From Allomyces arbusculus (taxonomy: Eukaryota > Blastocladiomycota > Blastocladiomycetes > Blastocladiales > Blastocladiaceae): a stretch of DNA of 64,000 nucleotides. The translations under genes were made by a program, and so were the position numbers. The notes beneath the pieces are model-generated. The model ran no database searches and was not told the origin of the DNA. It was given only the letters and a program-made list of their open reading frames with translations. The DNA is taken from the NCBI GenBank assembly GCA_027604705.1, contig JADHYV010000052.1, positions 1 through 64,000 on the forward strand. Reading direction: 5' to 3'. Positions 28,965-39,378 of this stretch are shown piece after piece (position 1 is the stretch's first letter; every line of letters starts with the position of its first letter).

Positions 28965-31671
28965 TCACGTCCCCCGGCCCTTGTCTCCACTCGCTCCATG
29001 CTTGCGGAACATCCACAACCCGCGCAACGAAAACGTTTCCGACGCCGGACTTGCCGCTGGGCTCTCGGCCTTCGCAAACGCCGGCTCATCGTCAATCGAG
29101 TCGCGGTCAGAAGTCGTGATCGACAGCGACCCCGACCCTGAACTCGCCGACAACGACCCGCGCCTTCCCTCCGCCCCCATATGCCCTTCGGCCAGTACCG
29201 CCATCCCGCGCTTCACCGACTGCGCGTACCGCGCGGTCCCCGACGCAGGTGCGCCGCGGCGGCGCGTCGCGTCCGCAGCGTGCCCGAGCCATGTCGGCGA
29301 CGAGGAGCATCCGTCGGCGTCGGTGGCAAACGACGAGAATATGCCCGTGGCCGTGGAGACGGAGAGGGCCATGACGGGCGCGGTGCCCGGGGATTGCGCC
29401 GAGGTCGCGGTTGAGAGGAGCGCCGACGGACCCGTCGGGAGAATGGCCGGCGCAGTCGTCAGGATGTGGCGTGGCGGAAGGCTTGAGGGGGAAGCGATCG
29501 GGGCCGACATGGCCGACCGGAGCGGTTGCTGCTCGCCACCAGCGGCAATTGCAGTAGCACCGGGCAGGTCGCCCATGGACGTGGCCGAGCGACTCGCCGG
29601 TGCCGGTGCCGGCGGCGGTTTTGGGTAAAACAGTCCGCCGTCCATTTCGGCCGACGGGCAAAAGCAGAAGTCGTCCATGTTCGGCAAGACCATGGACGTG
29701 TTGATCACATCGCGCAATTTGCCCTCGATATAGTCGAGCACTAGCCCTAGCCGTAACTGTTTCGCGTTGACGACCGGTTCCGCGCACAGGTTCACGTCGG
29801 GCGGGGCCACGAATCCGACCCACACGCGGTTCGACGGCGGCGCACGCATCAGGATCCGGAGCCGACCGCGGAGTGCGCGCATCGTGACGCCCAGGACCAC
29901 AGGTACGCGGAAATCGTATCCGGAAGATGACGAGGCAGAGGCGGAGGTCGGGCTCGACGCGAGGTCCGGATTCGCGCTGTTCCCACTCCCACTACCGCCG
30001 AGTTTTTGCGTGATCGATGCGACCGCGTTCCCGAGCGACAGGACCACATCGGTCGACAGTTCGATCCGTGCGCCTCCGTCATACGAGACATCCATCTCGA
30101 CCTCGATCTGCCCCGCCGGATCGAGCGCGACCAGGACCGGGTCGGTAAACATGGGCGCGGCAGTACCCGTATCGACGCTCGACACGCGCGTATTCGTCAA
30201 GAACGACGGTGTGGGCAATTTGTCAAGTTTCTTGTGCACTTTGGCGAGGATCATGGCGCGGATCGAGTCGTGCGCGCGCACCGAGAGGAAGAACCGGCCG
30301 ATCAGGGCGTTCAGCCACGCCATGGAATTGGCTTCGAGGGCCGTGCGCGGTGGGTGAGACGTGGGTGGTGGCGCGTCCCATTCGTCGAGCGGCGTGCTCG
30401 GGTCGGCTGCCGGGTATTGGTGCCCGTGCAGCCGCGCGATGAGCGACCGGTAGTGCGTCATGTAGTCGCGCGTGCAGACGCGTTCGCGCCGGCCCGTCGC
30501 CGACGCGCGGCGGAGAGCGAGGTACCAAGCCTCCTTTTCTATTGAATGAATGACCAACGACCGACCGTCAGCGACAGGTCCAGGGGTGCGCAACTATCCA
30601 ATTGTTCCATTGATTGACTCTTTCAACAGTACCGAGTGCGGTCGTCGCATACAGATAGTAGTCCCGCTGGTGCTCGGGCGGCCGGTCAGTCCCGTCCATG
30701 GCCAGCGACCGGTCGGATCCGGCGGCTAAGGACCGCACGTCGCCTGCCTCGTCGGCATTCGTGTCGCCGTCGGGCTCCACTTTCGACAGCCAAATGGGCG
30801 TTTCCTTGACAAAGCACTCGGCGTCGTCGAGCAATCCCGGCGGGTGCAGGCGCACTTTGTGTAGCGGCAGCAGAATCACACCCACGCACTCGAGCAGCGA
30901 CGCGTCCTCGTACAAGAACAGCGAGTGGTGCCGCAAGACACCAAAACACATGGGCGATCGTGCGCGCTCGTAGCCCGCGAAATTACCCCCACCGCCGACC
31001 AACGACGGCAACGGCGGCGGCGTAGCGGTCGCGTCAGACCCACGGCGCTTGAAGGGCGGTCCGGGCACGCTGCTCGCCGTATCCGCCGCGGATGCAATCG
31101 CGCTCTTGGTCATCAACACACCCTTGAGCGCGGACGTAATGGAATTGGTCCGCGTGCGCTTGCCCAGTGCGGCACCGCCGGCGGCAGAACTGCTGTCCGC
31201 AGCAGTCGTGCGGTGTGCGGCCGCGTACGACGACCATGACCCGTCATTGATGATCGGGTCCGCTGCGGCAGTCGGATTGCCCGCGGACGCGTCGGGTGCG
31301 GGCTCGTCGAGCGGGCGCCGGTAGACGCGAAGCCACCCCATGCAGTGACTCGGTCCGGGCGGTTCGGGACTGTTGTCGTCATCCTGCGGCGTGTTGGTTG
31401 CGACGGGCGGCACGTCGCGTTCGCGCAAGAGTCGCGCGAGCGCGCCCGCCGAGAACAGGTGCGCAGCGCGTGTTGACGCGGAAACGTTGCTTGAGGGTAC
31501 ACGCGACTCTTTCTTGGTGTCGTTGTCGCGGAGACCAAAGAGCTTGGCGAGGTGGAGAGCGATTCCGACGGCCAGGACCACGGCCACGACCACGCCAGCG
31601 ACCAAGCCGAAGAGGAACGCCGAGCCGAGTGCCACGAAAGTTGACGACGCGCTTGATGCATCGGAGACCAT
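28965..31671 (-). CDS. Nvj2/TEX2-type SMP-domain lipid-transfer protein
   Basis: Exons (minus): 31671-30633 and 30538-28965; 870 residues. Codons upstream of 31671 are open but contain no ATG. A hydrophobic segment at residues about 10-38 (ALGSAFLFGLVAGVVVAVVL) is an ER membrane anchor. A PH-like domain follows: YLYATTAL joined by the 94-base intron to EKEAWYLALRRAS, which fixes the splice. The SMP (TULIP-type) domain comes next: WLNALIGRFFLSVRAHDSIR, PVLVALDPAGQIEVEMDVSY, VPVVLGVTMRALRGRLRILM, and the family hallmark NTSMVLPNMDD. The C-terminus is low complexity. Nvj2/TEX2 proteins move lipids at ER-Golgi and nucleus-vacuole contacts. It shares a 419-base divergent promoter with the kinesin-like gene. 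Confidence 0.9.
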
Positions 31672-32090
31672 GGTCGCGGGCAGCAGCGGGGCAGGCACGA
31701 TTTGAGAGCTGATTGTCGGTCGGGAAGGAACAAGCGTGGGAGCGATCCAGTTGTCGTGCTGGTTGGCGCCGTTGGCGGGGTGAATAATCGATAAGCTGAT
31801 CTCCTCCTTGCCGAGCGTCCTCGTCGCCGGTGCCAGGAATGGATTGCAGATGGTTGCAGAGTGGGATGTCGTGGTGGTGGTGGTGGTGGTGGTGGTGGGA
31901 TTGGTGCAGAGGTCGAGGCCAAGAGTGCTGATGGCAGAGCGGCACGTCAGCGGCGGCTTGATGCACTTGTCACGCGACCGCGTCGAACACGGCGACCCGA
32001 CAACCGCAACAGCAAAGAATCCCAACGAACCTCTCCCTCTACTACCATGCTGGAAATCACCACTTGCTGCGCACTATTTTATCCTGTATC

Positions 32091-34075
32091 ATGGCGTCGG
32101 CAGCCCTGTGCAACAAGCGGTCGGTACGGCAGCTTTACACCGATACATTTGCCCACGCCATAGCCGCGTTTCTTGCCAGCAAGAACGACCTTGCCACGTC
32201 AACGCTGCCCATCGACCCATCGCACGGCCGCGTACTCGTATGGGCGCGCGTGCGCCCCCGTATTGACGACGACCCTGAAGGCGCCTACGCCAGCGTGACT
32301 GCGTCGTCGACCAGCAACATGATCGTCGTCCACGGTGGCGGTGTCGCGCTCAACAAGCCGTTTATGAAGCACAGCATCTTCCACATGGACCTTGTTCTCG
32401 ACGAGGTACGCATTGATACATACAAGATCAATCTTCACCACCAGCTGCGACCTGTCGAGCGCATCGTTGACCGATTCGACGCGTTTGGTACCTGGCAGAA
32501 CACGACCAACGACGACATTTGCGACGCGCTTTTGGCACACTTGCCCGATAAGTTCCCGATGAGCCTCGACGGCCCGTTTTTCGGCACGACCGTCTTCATG
32601 TACGGTAAGTCGGGTACGGGCAAGACGCACACCATGACCGGCATCACCGAGGCACGTCTAATCATTCATGCTTTGAGCGGCGCGCAGTGCATTCATCTCT
32701 GGCTAACCCCCCCCCCCCCACTTTTTGCGCCCCCATTCGTCATCACCCGGAACCCATAGTTCATTTGCAAAAACCTTTTCGTCGCCGATCATGGGCTCGA
32801 CGTAACGCTGACCGCCGTCGAAGACGTTACGGGGACCAAGTCGTTACGGGGACCAAGTCGTTACGGGGACCAAGTCGTTTACGGGGACCAAGTCGCTTAT
32901 TTTCTCCAAGCACCTGATCCTGGACCTGTTCAATGACGGCGCCGAGGCCTCGTTTGCCGAGGCTATCGACGGCAAGGTGCACATCACGGGCGCGCAGGAA
33001 CACGTGCTCAACGACTCGGAACACGCCATGGAGGCGGTCCGCGCGGCCATGCAGGCGAGACACACTGTCGCGACAGCTCGGAACACGACGTACGTCCAGA
33101 TTGTGTGAGTGCGCATTTAGGTCCACCCTCACGTCGGCCTGTCGGTCGCGGCTCGGTCGTCTCGCTCCCACCTGGTCATGCTCTTCCAGCTCCGCCAACA
33201 CGCGACGCTCGACGGTGGACAAGTCGCCGAGACGCCCTCCGAATCGACCGGCGACGACGCGACGCCCAGACCCGGCCCACATCTCGGCCCCGTCGTGCAG
33301 ACCATCACGCTAGTGGACCTGGCCGGGAACGAGAACCGGTACGACCAAATGTACCACAACGCCGAGCAGACCAAGGACGCGGCGACAATCAACCAGTCGC
33401 TGGCGATTCTCAAGGACTGCATCCGCGCGGCCGCGACGCACGCCAAGTACATTCCGTACCGCGGCGCGACCATCACGCGCATGCTCAAGAAGGCGTTTGT
33501 CAAACCGACCGAGCGCACGCTATTCATGGGCCATTTGACGAGTTTGCCCGCCGACCTGGACCAGGCGATTCAAACGCTCAAGTACATGGGTACGCGCGGC
33601 TGAGTTGCGTGCCGTTCACGTTCGCGCTGGCCGTCGTGTTGCTGACCACGATGCTTCACCGCTCCGTCTAGGTCTCATCAAGTGGGACGCAAAGGATTTC
33701 ATGTCCGAGTACAAGGTCCAGTTGACGGCATCGCACCAGGAACGGGCCCGCAGCGCGGGGCGCGTCGCCCTGGCCACCAGCATGGCCGCGCCGTTCATCG
33801 TCCAAAGTAGGCAGGTCCACACCGGCGCCAGAAAGAGGAGGAGGAGAGCCAGTGAACATCGAGAAGTTGCCACCGTCGCCTTTTCCTCGGTCATTGTTGT
33901 CGCGTCTTGTTCAAGCATCAAATCTCTCCACCCTTGTTCATTGGACAATCGTAAAGCTGGCAACTCCTATTACGCATACTTTGGGCGAGCGCGGACACAT
34001 CACACTCCAAATTGGACTCATGAACGAAAAGCTCAATTACCGTGCGCGCGTGCCCAATCGTTGCGCATCATATGA
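32091..34075 (+). CDS. Divergent kinesin-13-like motor, exon structure partly unresolved
   Basis: Exons supported: 32091-32651, 32760-32825, 32911-about 33105, 33121-33589, 33672 onward (the last frame is open to 34075, its true end uncertain). Motor motifs: P-loop GKSGTGKTHTMTG, S-S-R-S-H at about 33154, switch II LVDLAGNE, then INQSLAILKDCIRAA and YIPYRGATITRMLKKAF, nearest to kinesin-13. The first intron would be a GC-AG intron (GAG|GCACGT); the second holds a 17-mer tandem repeat. Around 33106-33120 two in-frame stops separate two conserved motor segments, and no normal-length intron removes them. Either there is an unusual splice or the gene is degenerate. Kinesin-13 motors depolymerise microtubules and control spindle and flagellum length. 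Confidence 0.65.
32826..32894. repeat. 17-base tandem repeat inside a putative kinesin intron
   Basis: Three exact copies of GTTACGGGGACCAAGTC (32826-32876) and a fourth with one extra T (32877-32894), followed by CTTATTTTCTCCAAG, a good 3' splice site. Each unit begins with GT, so the repeat multiplies potential splice donors. Confidence 0.85.
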
Positions 34076-34631
34076 TGACGTGACAAGAATTGCGGCTCAC
34101 GCGGCATTGTGAGACTCTGACCTTGATCTTGCTGGCAAACGTCGGCTTATGTCCAGTCCTGATCTGCAAATGCTCCCCTGCTTTACACAACAGGTGACCA
34201 GTAATCCAGGGGAATCACACACCGTTGATACGCTGTTGCTTTATAGCAGTTGGCAGCTCATTTATTGAAACGCTCAGGTCGACGACGGCTTTCCTGATCA
34301 GGATCATGCGCCACCGAACGTCTCTCGGGCGCAGGGATCGCGACCAAAGAACAGTACGCTTTGTACAGAACGTTCGTCAAGCGTTCGTCAAGCGTACCAA
34401 CGCGTCGTGTTCCATGATCCCATGGCAGGCGATACATCCAAGGCGCGCTCCTCATGCTCCCGTATAAATTAAGCTCACACCTCACATCGCAATCGTTGCT
34501 CTTGGACCACAGCACTTGTGCGCTGCTGCTCGCAACTCTGCCCTGCCGCCGTCGACCACGAGTGATCTGCTAGACGCGACCAACGACCCTGTTTCGACTA
34601 CGACCTCCACCAACGCTGCTCATTTCTCAAG
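34076..34631. other. Intergenic, promoter region of lectin-helical copy B
   Basis: About 550 bases. It holds the TATA box listed at 34463 and the presumed 5' UTR. A short direct repeat, CGTTCGTCAAG, occurs at about 34370-34395. Confidence 0.4.
34463..34469 (+). promoter_or_regulatory. TATA box of lectin-helical copy B
   Basis: TATAAAT, 163 bases before the ATG at 34632. The flanking TATAAATTAAGCTC matches the copy A promoter. Confidence 0.75.
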
Positions 34632-36224
34632 ATGCCGCGCGGTTGGTGCCACACGCACCATCTTTCGAGTCTGAATTTCATGATCTCGCACATTTGGAAT
34701 CACCTGTACTCGGGCGAGTATATTTCGTCAGAGAACGGCAAGTACCATCTGGTCATGGAGCCCTCGGGCGATCTCGCGCTCTACGACTCGTGGCTGTGGA
34801 TTCCGTCGAACCGGCTCTGGTGCAGCAACTCGGCGGGGAAGGGCGACGGTGCGCCCTACACGCTCGAGCTCAACATGACGCCGACCGCCGAACGATCGCT
34901 GTATATCACCGACAAGTCGGGCAAGGTCGTGTGGGACATCGGCGTGAAGAAGGTGCCTAAGCTGCACTACGTGTACATGCAGGACGATGGCCGCGTCACG
35001 GTCTCAGATCGTAAGTACGACCTTACTCTGAGCGTGCTGGTTGGGTCATGACGAGGAGAGAAGCTGACCGCGTTCCGTGTGCCTTCTTTGTCCACCCTCA
35101 GTGTTCCAGTCTGAGTTTTTCTACACGATCGAGTCGACAGCCGCGCCCAAGGAAAAATGCCACGGCACGTTCGAGGAGACGGTCCTCCCGTACATTCGCG
35201 ACGCGGTGACGACGACCATCAAGATGCAGGAGGCGATGCTCGCGTGCAAGTCAGGTGACTCCGTCGCCGACGTACTCGCCAAGACGGTGCCCGCGCTCGC
35301 CCTGCTCCTCACCACGGCCGAGACGACCAGTTACGCGATGCTGCAGGACATTGTCAACCACGTGGCGGCTGGGCTTGTTATGCAAAAGGACTTGCTCAAG
35401 GCGATGGAGGAGACGAGCGGCGATTTCACGGCATCGAGTGCCAAGGTGAACGAGTTCAAGAAGCAGGTCGACCAGCAGTGGAACTATTTGCATGAGGCCG
35501 AGCTGCAGCGCAACCGCGCCGAACAGGCGTATAACGATGCCGAGGCCGAGTACCAGCGGCAGCTCAAAAAGAAGAAGGACTTGGAGATTGCCGCACTCGC
35601 AATGCTGTGGTTCCCGCTCGTATCGGCGGGGCTTGGGGTACGATAAAGATTGTTGAACCTCTCCTCCACCCTGTGTTTTCACGACTGACCTGGCCCCTCT
35701 GGCCTGCGATCGAATAGATTGGCGTTGCCGTGTCGACCAAGGACGTCGAAAACGCGCGCGCCGTGCTCGACGCGCGCAAGAACGACGAGTACCAGCAGCG
35801 TAAGAGGTACGACGACCTGAACGCACGGCTCAAGGAGTTGCAGTCGGGCCAGTACGACGCCGAGTCCAAAAAGGATCTCGCCGAGACGCACCTCAAGGGG
35901 CTCGAGGTCGAAATGGGCGAGCTCAAGAAGCAGCGCGTCACGTTTTCGGCGCTGCAAGAGTTCTTGCACGAAAAGTGCTCGCAGATTGGACTGGCTGCGG
36001 GCACCGCGCGCATTCTCGAGCTTGAGACGACGGGTTACATTACCATGATGCCGCTGATTCGCATGCTCAAGGAGCTCGTGACGGAAGTCGTGGCCACGGG
36101 GCTCGTCGACGAGCAGGACGCCAAGACGCTGCAGAACGATATGGGCAAGATCGATGCGGCAGCCGAGAAGATCAAGCAGCTCAAGATTGAGAGTTCAAAG
36201 TCGCTTGAGGATTTCTTTGCGTAA
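34632..36224 (+). CDS. B-lectin domain + helical hairpin protein (copy B)
   Basis: Exons 34632-35010, 35102-35637, 35718-36224; 473 residues; start in AAGATGCCGCG context, shared with copy A. The N-terminal bulb-type lectin domain has the same motifs as copy A, with a 185-base stretch identical in DNA (34693-34877). The helical part begins at TFEETVLPYIRDAVTTTIKM, continues through a coiled coil (KKQVDQQWNYLHEAELQRNR), the hydrophobic hairpin FPLVSAGLG joined to IGVAVSTKD, a second coiled coil, and ends KSLEDFFA. Helix-hydrophobic hairpin-helix is the plan of ClyA-like membrane-inserting proteins and also of some structural coiled coils; I can only say the architecture is compatible. No signal peptide is evident. 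Introns of 91 and 80 bases sit at the same places as in copy A. Confidence 0.82.
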
Positions 36225-36589
36225 TGGGGTGACACGGATTGGCGAGGTGAAGCAATGGAAGAGTTTGTTTCGCGCTTTTCAAATTGAACGTGCTTTGTTT
36301 GGTCTGGTGCAGTTGTGAAAAGGAGGGAAAGTGTCACGAGGAGAAGGCAAGAGCCGCAGGGCACTGGCATGGGGTGGAGAGGGGAGAGCAATCACGATCA
36401 CCACCGTCATGGTCGTATCGGTTAACCAGAGTCGTTCGCAGGTCAAGGACCGCAACCTTGCGGTAGAAGACGTGGCGTGACCCAAGTGTGATCAAAGAAT
36501 TGAATGACTGTACCCCCAACCGCATCAAATCACCAAAGGGGCAAAAAAACGCGACTTGCATCTCGCAACCGACCGCGTGCGCGCTGCGG
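36225..36589. other. Intergenic
   Basis: 3' flank of lectin copy B; nothing recognised. Confidence 0.35.
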
Positions 36590-37110
36590 CCAGGGCCTCC
36601 ACGACCCCTCTCCTGTCCGAGGGCACCGCGACTTGCTGCAAGAACACGTTTCGAGTATCGACGGGGTCATTTGCAGGGATGGCTGCTCGCCTTACACGGT
36701 GGCCACAATGAGCATGCAATTCGTCCCGACCCATTAGCGGGGCACGACTGCACGACATCCAGGCCCAGCCGGCACCTGTCGCGACGCTGCGCGCGTGTTT
36801 TCATGCTTCAGCGTTACAATCCAACCGCATCCAAAAATGCCTGACGTGTCGGTCGCCGCTGAAGTGGATCAAGTCACAATGTGAATGAAGGTCGAAAATG
36901 GGCCAGTCCCTCAAAACACGGTACCTCGTTTGGGTAGACTGTAAGGTGTTCGTTTGTGAGGTCCAATACACGTCCGTTAATGTTACGATCCTCAACCGTG
37001 CGCTTTTCGTATGCCTCCAAAGATGATGGGCCTGGACCTGAAGAAGGGCGTGATCTTGGAGAGCGTGCACTGTGACAGGCCAGAGACTTGAGATCATTGG
37101 CAAGAATGGG
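36590..37110 (+). pseudogene. Decayed tandem copy of the 5' half of the oligoribonuclease gene
   Basis: DNA here parallels 37450-37960, the promoter plus exons 1-2 of the intact gene. Shared landmarks are the ACTTGCTGCAAGA and GCGGGGCACG stretches, the TTTTCATGCTTCAGC stretch of exon 1, a TACCTCGTTTGGGTAGACTG counterpart of the exon encoding the first catalytic Asp, and ATGGGCCTGGACCTGAAGAA matching the start of exon 2. The start ATG equivalent, the splice donor and several frame positions are altered, and the rest of the gene is missing. It is a non-functional tandem duplicate lying about 840 bases upstream of the intact copy. Confidence 0.8.
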
Positions 37111-37625
37111 AGCATTTCTCGGATCACTCTTTGCGATTCGAACGTGTTTCGCAGCCTCAACAATCGATGAGAGAGAGGGCAGCAGTCTCAGGCTGGCGCG
37201 AGGGCCTCACGGCACTGCATTCGTCTGGATTTGTCAGTTGCCACCAACGGTCTGGCAGGGCACAGGACCGGGTGGAGAAGATATAGCTGATCATCAACAC
37301 AGTGTTGGTTGACTTGCAAGTGCGACGATCAGTCGCCCAGTTGTCGGAAAGAAGCTTGACGATGTAAGACTTGGAGGGGGCATCCCTGATCACACCCAGT
37401 GATCAGAAAGCATGGGAACATCTGCGCCGTGCGCGTCGAATTGCACACCTGTCCGGCTGCACCGCAACTTGCTGCAAGATCATGCCTCGAGTATCAACAG
37501 TTGAATTTGCGGGGATAGCTCCTTGCTTCGCAAAATGGGCACGACCAATGGTCAATTATTCGTTTCGACCGATTATGAGCGGGGCACGGCTGCACGACAG
37601 CCAAGCACAACTGGCAATCGTTACG
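37111..37625. other. Upstream region of the oligoribonuclease gene
   Basis: About 515 bases between the decayed copy and the intact gene; its second half (from about 37450) is homologous to the region upstream of the decayed copy, so the promoter was part of the duplication. Confidence 0.5.
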
Positions 37626-38688
37626 ATGCAGCGCGCGTCCTTTCATGCTTCAGCTCTACACTCCAACCGGCCGCAAAAATGCATTACGTGCAGGTCGCCG
37701 TTGAAATGGGTCAAAGAGCCCATTTCCCCCACGTCGCCACGAGCCCTGTTCCCCAAGCCGCGCTACTTGGTGTGGGTGGACTGTGAGGTATGGTCGCTGA
37801 GGAGCATCGGTTGAGCATCAATACATCTCTGTCGATAATACTTAATCAAGACTGCTGTCTCTTGCAAAAAAGATGACCGGGCTAGACATCAAAAAGGACG
37901 TGATCCTGGAGGTTGCCTGCATCGTGACCGACCAGAGTCTTCGAATCGTTGGAAAGGTACAATTTTGACGGCGTGATTTCCGTTCTGTACCCTCACTCTG
38001 CAACTGACGCTGGCTTTTGTCACGGTAGATGGACCCCATTGTCGTTCATCACCCGTCGTCCGTCGTCGAGGCGATGAAAAAGTGGTCACAGACGCACCAC
38101 TCCGCGTCGGGCCTGACCAAGCTCGTGCAGGAGTCCACGGTGACGATGGACCAGGCCGAGTCGACGGTGCTCGACTTCATCAAGCAGTACGTGCCGCAGA
38201 GCAAAGTGGCCGTTCTTGCCGGTGCGTTGTCCACCATTTCGTCTCCCTCTTCGAGCCGATCCCGTTTCTCTTGACCGAGGGTCTCGTCTCACGGACCACT
38301 CTGATATCGCCGTCCACCAGGCAACTCGGTCCACACGGACCACGCCTTTCTGGCCAAGGACATGCCGCGCGTCACGGGGTACTTGAACCACCGGCTGCTC
38401 GACGTGAGCTCGATTGCGCAGGTCGCGGCGTGGTGGTTCCCGGCCAAGGCGAGCATGCGGCCGCCCAAGACGGACACGCACCGCGCTGATCGCGACATCA
38501 TGGAGAGTATCGCCGAGCTGCGGTGGTACCGCACCCATGTCTTCGGCGTGTCCGACTCGCTAGGCAACACGGCCAAGGGCACGAAGAAGGCGGCGCCGAA
38601 AAAGAGGAAGCATGCGAACGCCAAGCCTGCGACCGCGACAGTCTCAGCTCCAGCGCCCCCGCTCGCACTCAAACCGAGCACGGCGTAG
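37626..38688 (+). CDS. REX2: Oligoribonuclease (Orn/REXO2/Rex2 family)
   Basis: Exons 37626-37787, 37873-37956, 38029-38221, 38321-38688; 268 residues. DEDDh 3'-5' exonuclease: YLVWVDCEMTGLD gives the first Asp and Glu (split by intron 1 after GAG), HTASGL-like HHSASGLTKLVQEST, NSVHTDHAFLAKDMP the second Asp, LLDVSSIAQVAAWWFP, and HRADRDIMESIAELRWYR the His and last Asp. It degrades 2-5-nt RNA remnants in mitochondria and cytosol. The first about 35 residues (MQRASFHASALHSNRPQKC) are basic and hydroxylated, consistent with mitochondrial import. The Lys/Ala/Pro-rich tail after GVSDSLGNTAKG is longer than in bacterial Orn and could carry a nuclear signal (KKAAPKKRKH). The decayed duplicate lies just upstream. 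Confidence 0.93.
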
Positions 38689-39378
38689 ATCGGTTTTCGA
38701 CACGCGCTGGAGCCGTCAAGCACCGTCAAGAAACGTGAGGCCGAGGTGGCCGTTTATTTGATGCTGATGTTGTCGTTCAAAATCATTTTTGCCGTGATCC
38801 GGAGAAAGGTTGCGCCACTGGTCCATGCTGCAGCGTTGCATGGGCGGGCGGAGTTGTTCGGCCGCCACGGACCAAACCGGCGGCGGCAACTCGTCTGAAC
38901 GCTTGCGGTGGACTGCGGTGGACTTTTCACGCCCAGAGCGCGCCTGTTTTCCGCCGTGAAATGCGTGTACACGACTCATTTTGTGAATGAGGTGCTGTCA
39001 AAGGCATCGTCTCGAGCGTCTCGCGCTGCAGCAGGCGGGCGGTTACGTGCGAGACGTTTGATCACAGAGTTCAACTCGCAATGACAACAGATGCGTTGCT
39101 GTTCCGCCGTTCGCTGTTGGGTCCTTTTTTCGCAGCCGGGTCCGTTCCGTCTTGTCGCTCGGCGCACCAGAACCACGGCCAACGCCAGCGCTGTGCTTGC
39201 TCCAGCGTGCGCGCCCTCGCAGTCGTCCCTTCTCCCGTGCCCCTTCCAGCAGCAACAACACTCTGCAAGACGACCACGACGCTTCTTTGCGCCTGCTCGC
39301 ACCAACGACGCTCAAGCTCACGCTCGCGCCGCGCCCAAGTTGGACCAACAACGCACTCCACGCACACCAACCACCAAC
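38689..39378. other. Intergenic, promoter and leader of the mitochondrial carrier
   Basis: About 690 bases. The final 300 bases are CT-rich on the plus strand, as expected for the leader. No gene is recognised. Confidence 0.4.

Noticed and set aside
31672-32025. N-terminal extension of the Nvj2/TEX2-type gene
   Set aside because: No ATG in the upstream frame; the protein beginning at 31671 starts just before the membrane anchor, as in the family. The upstream (GGT)n tract belongs to the leader.
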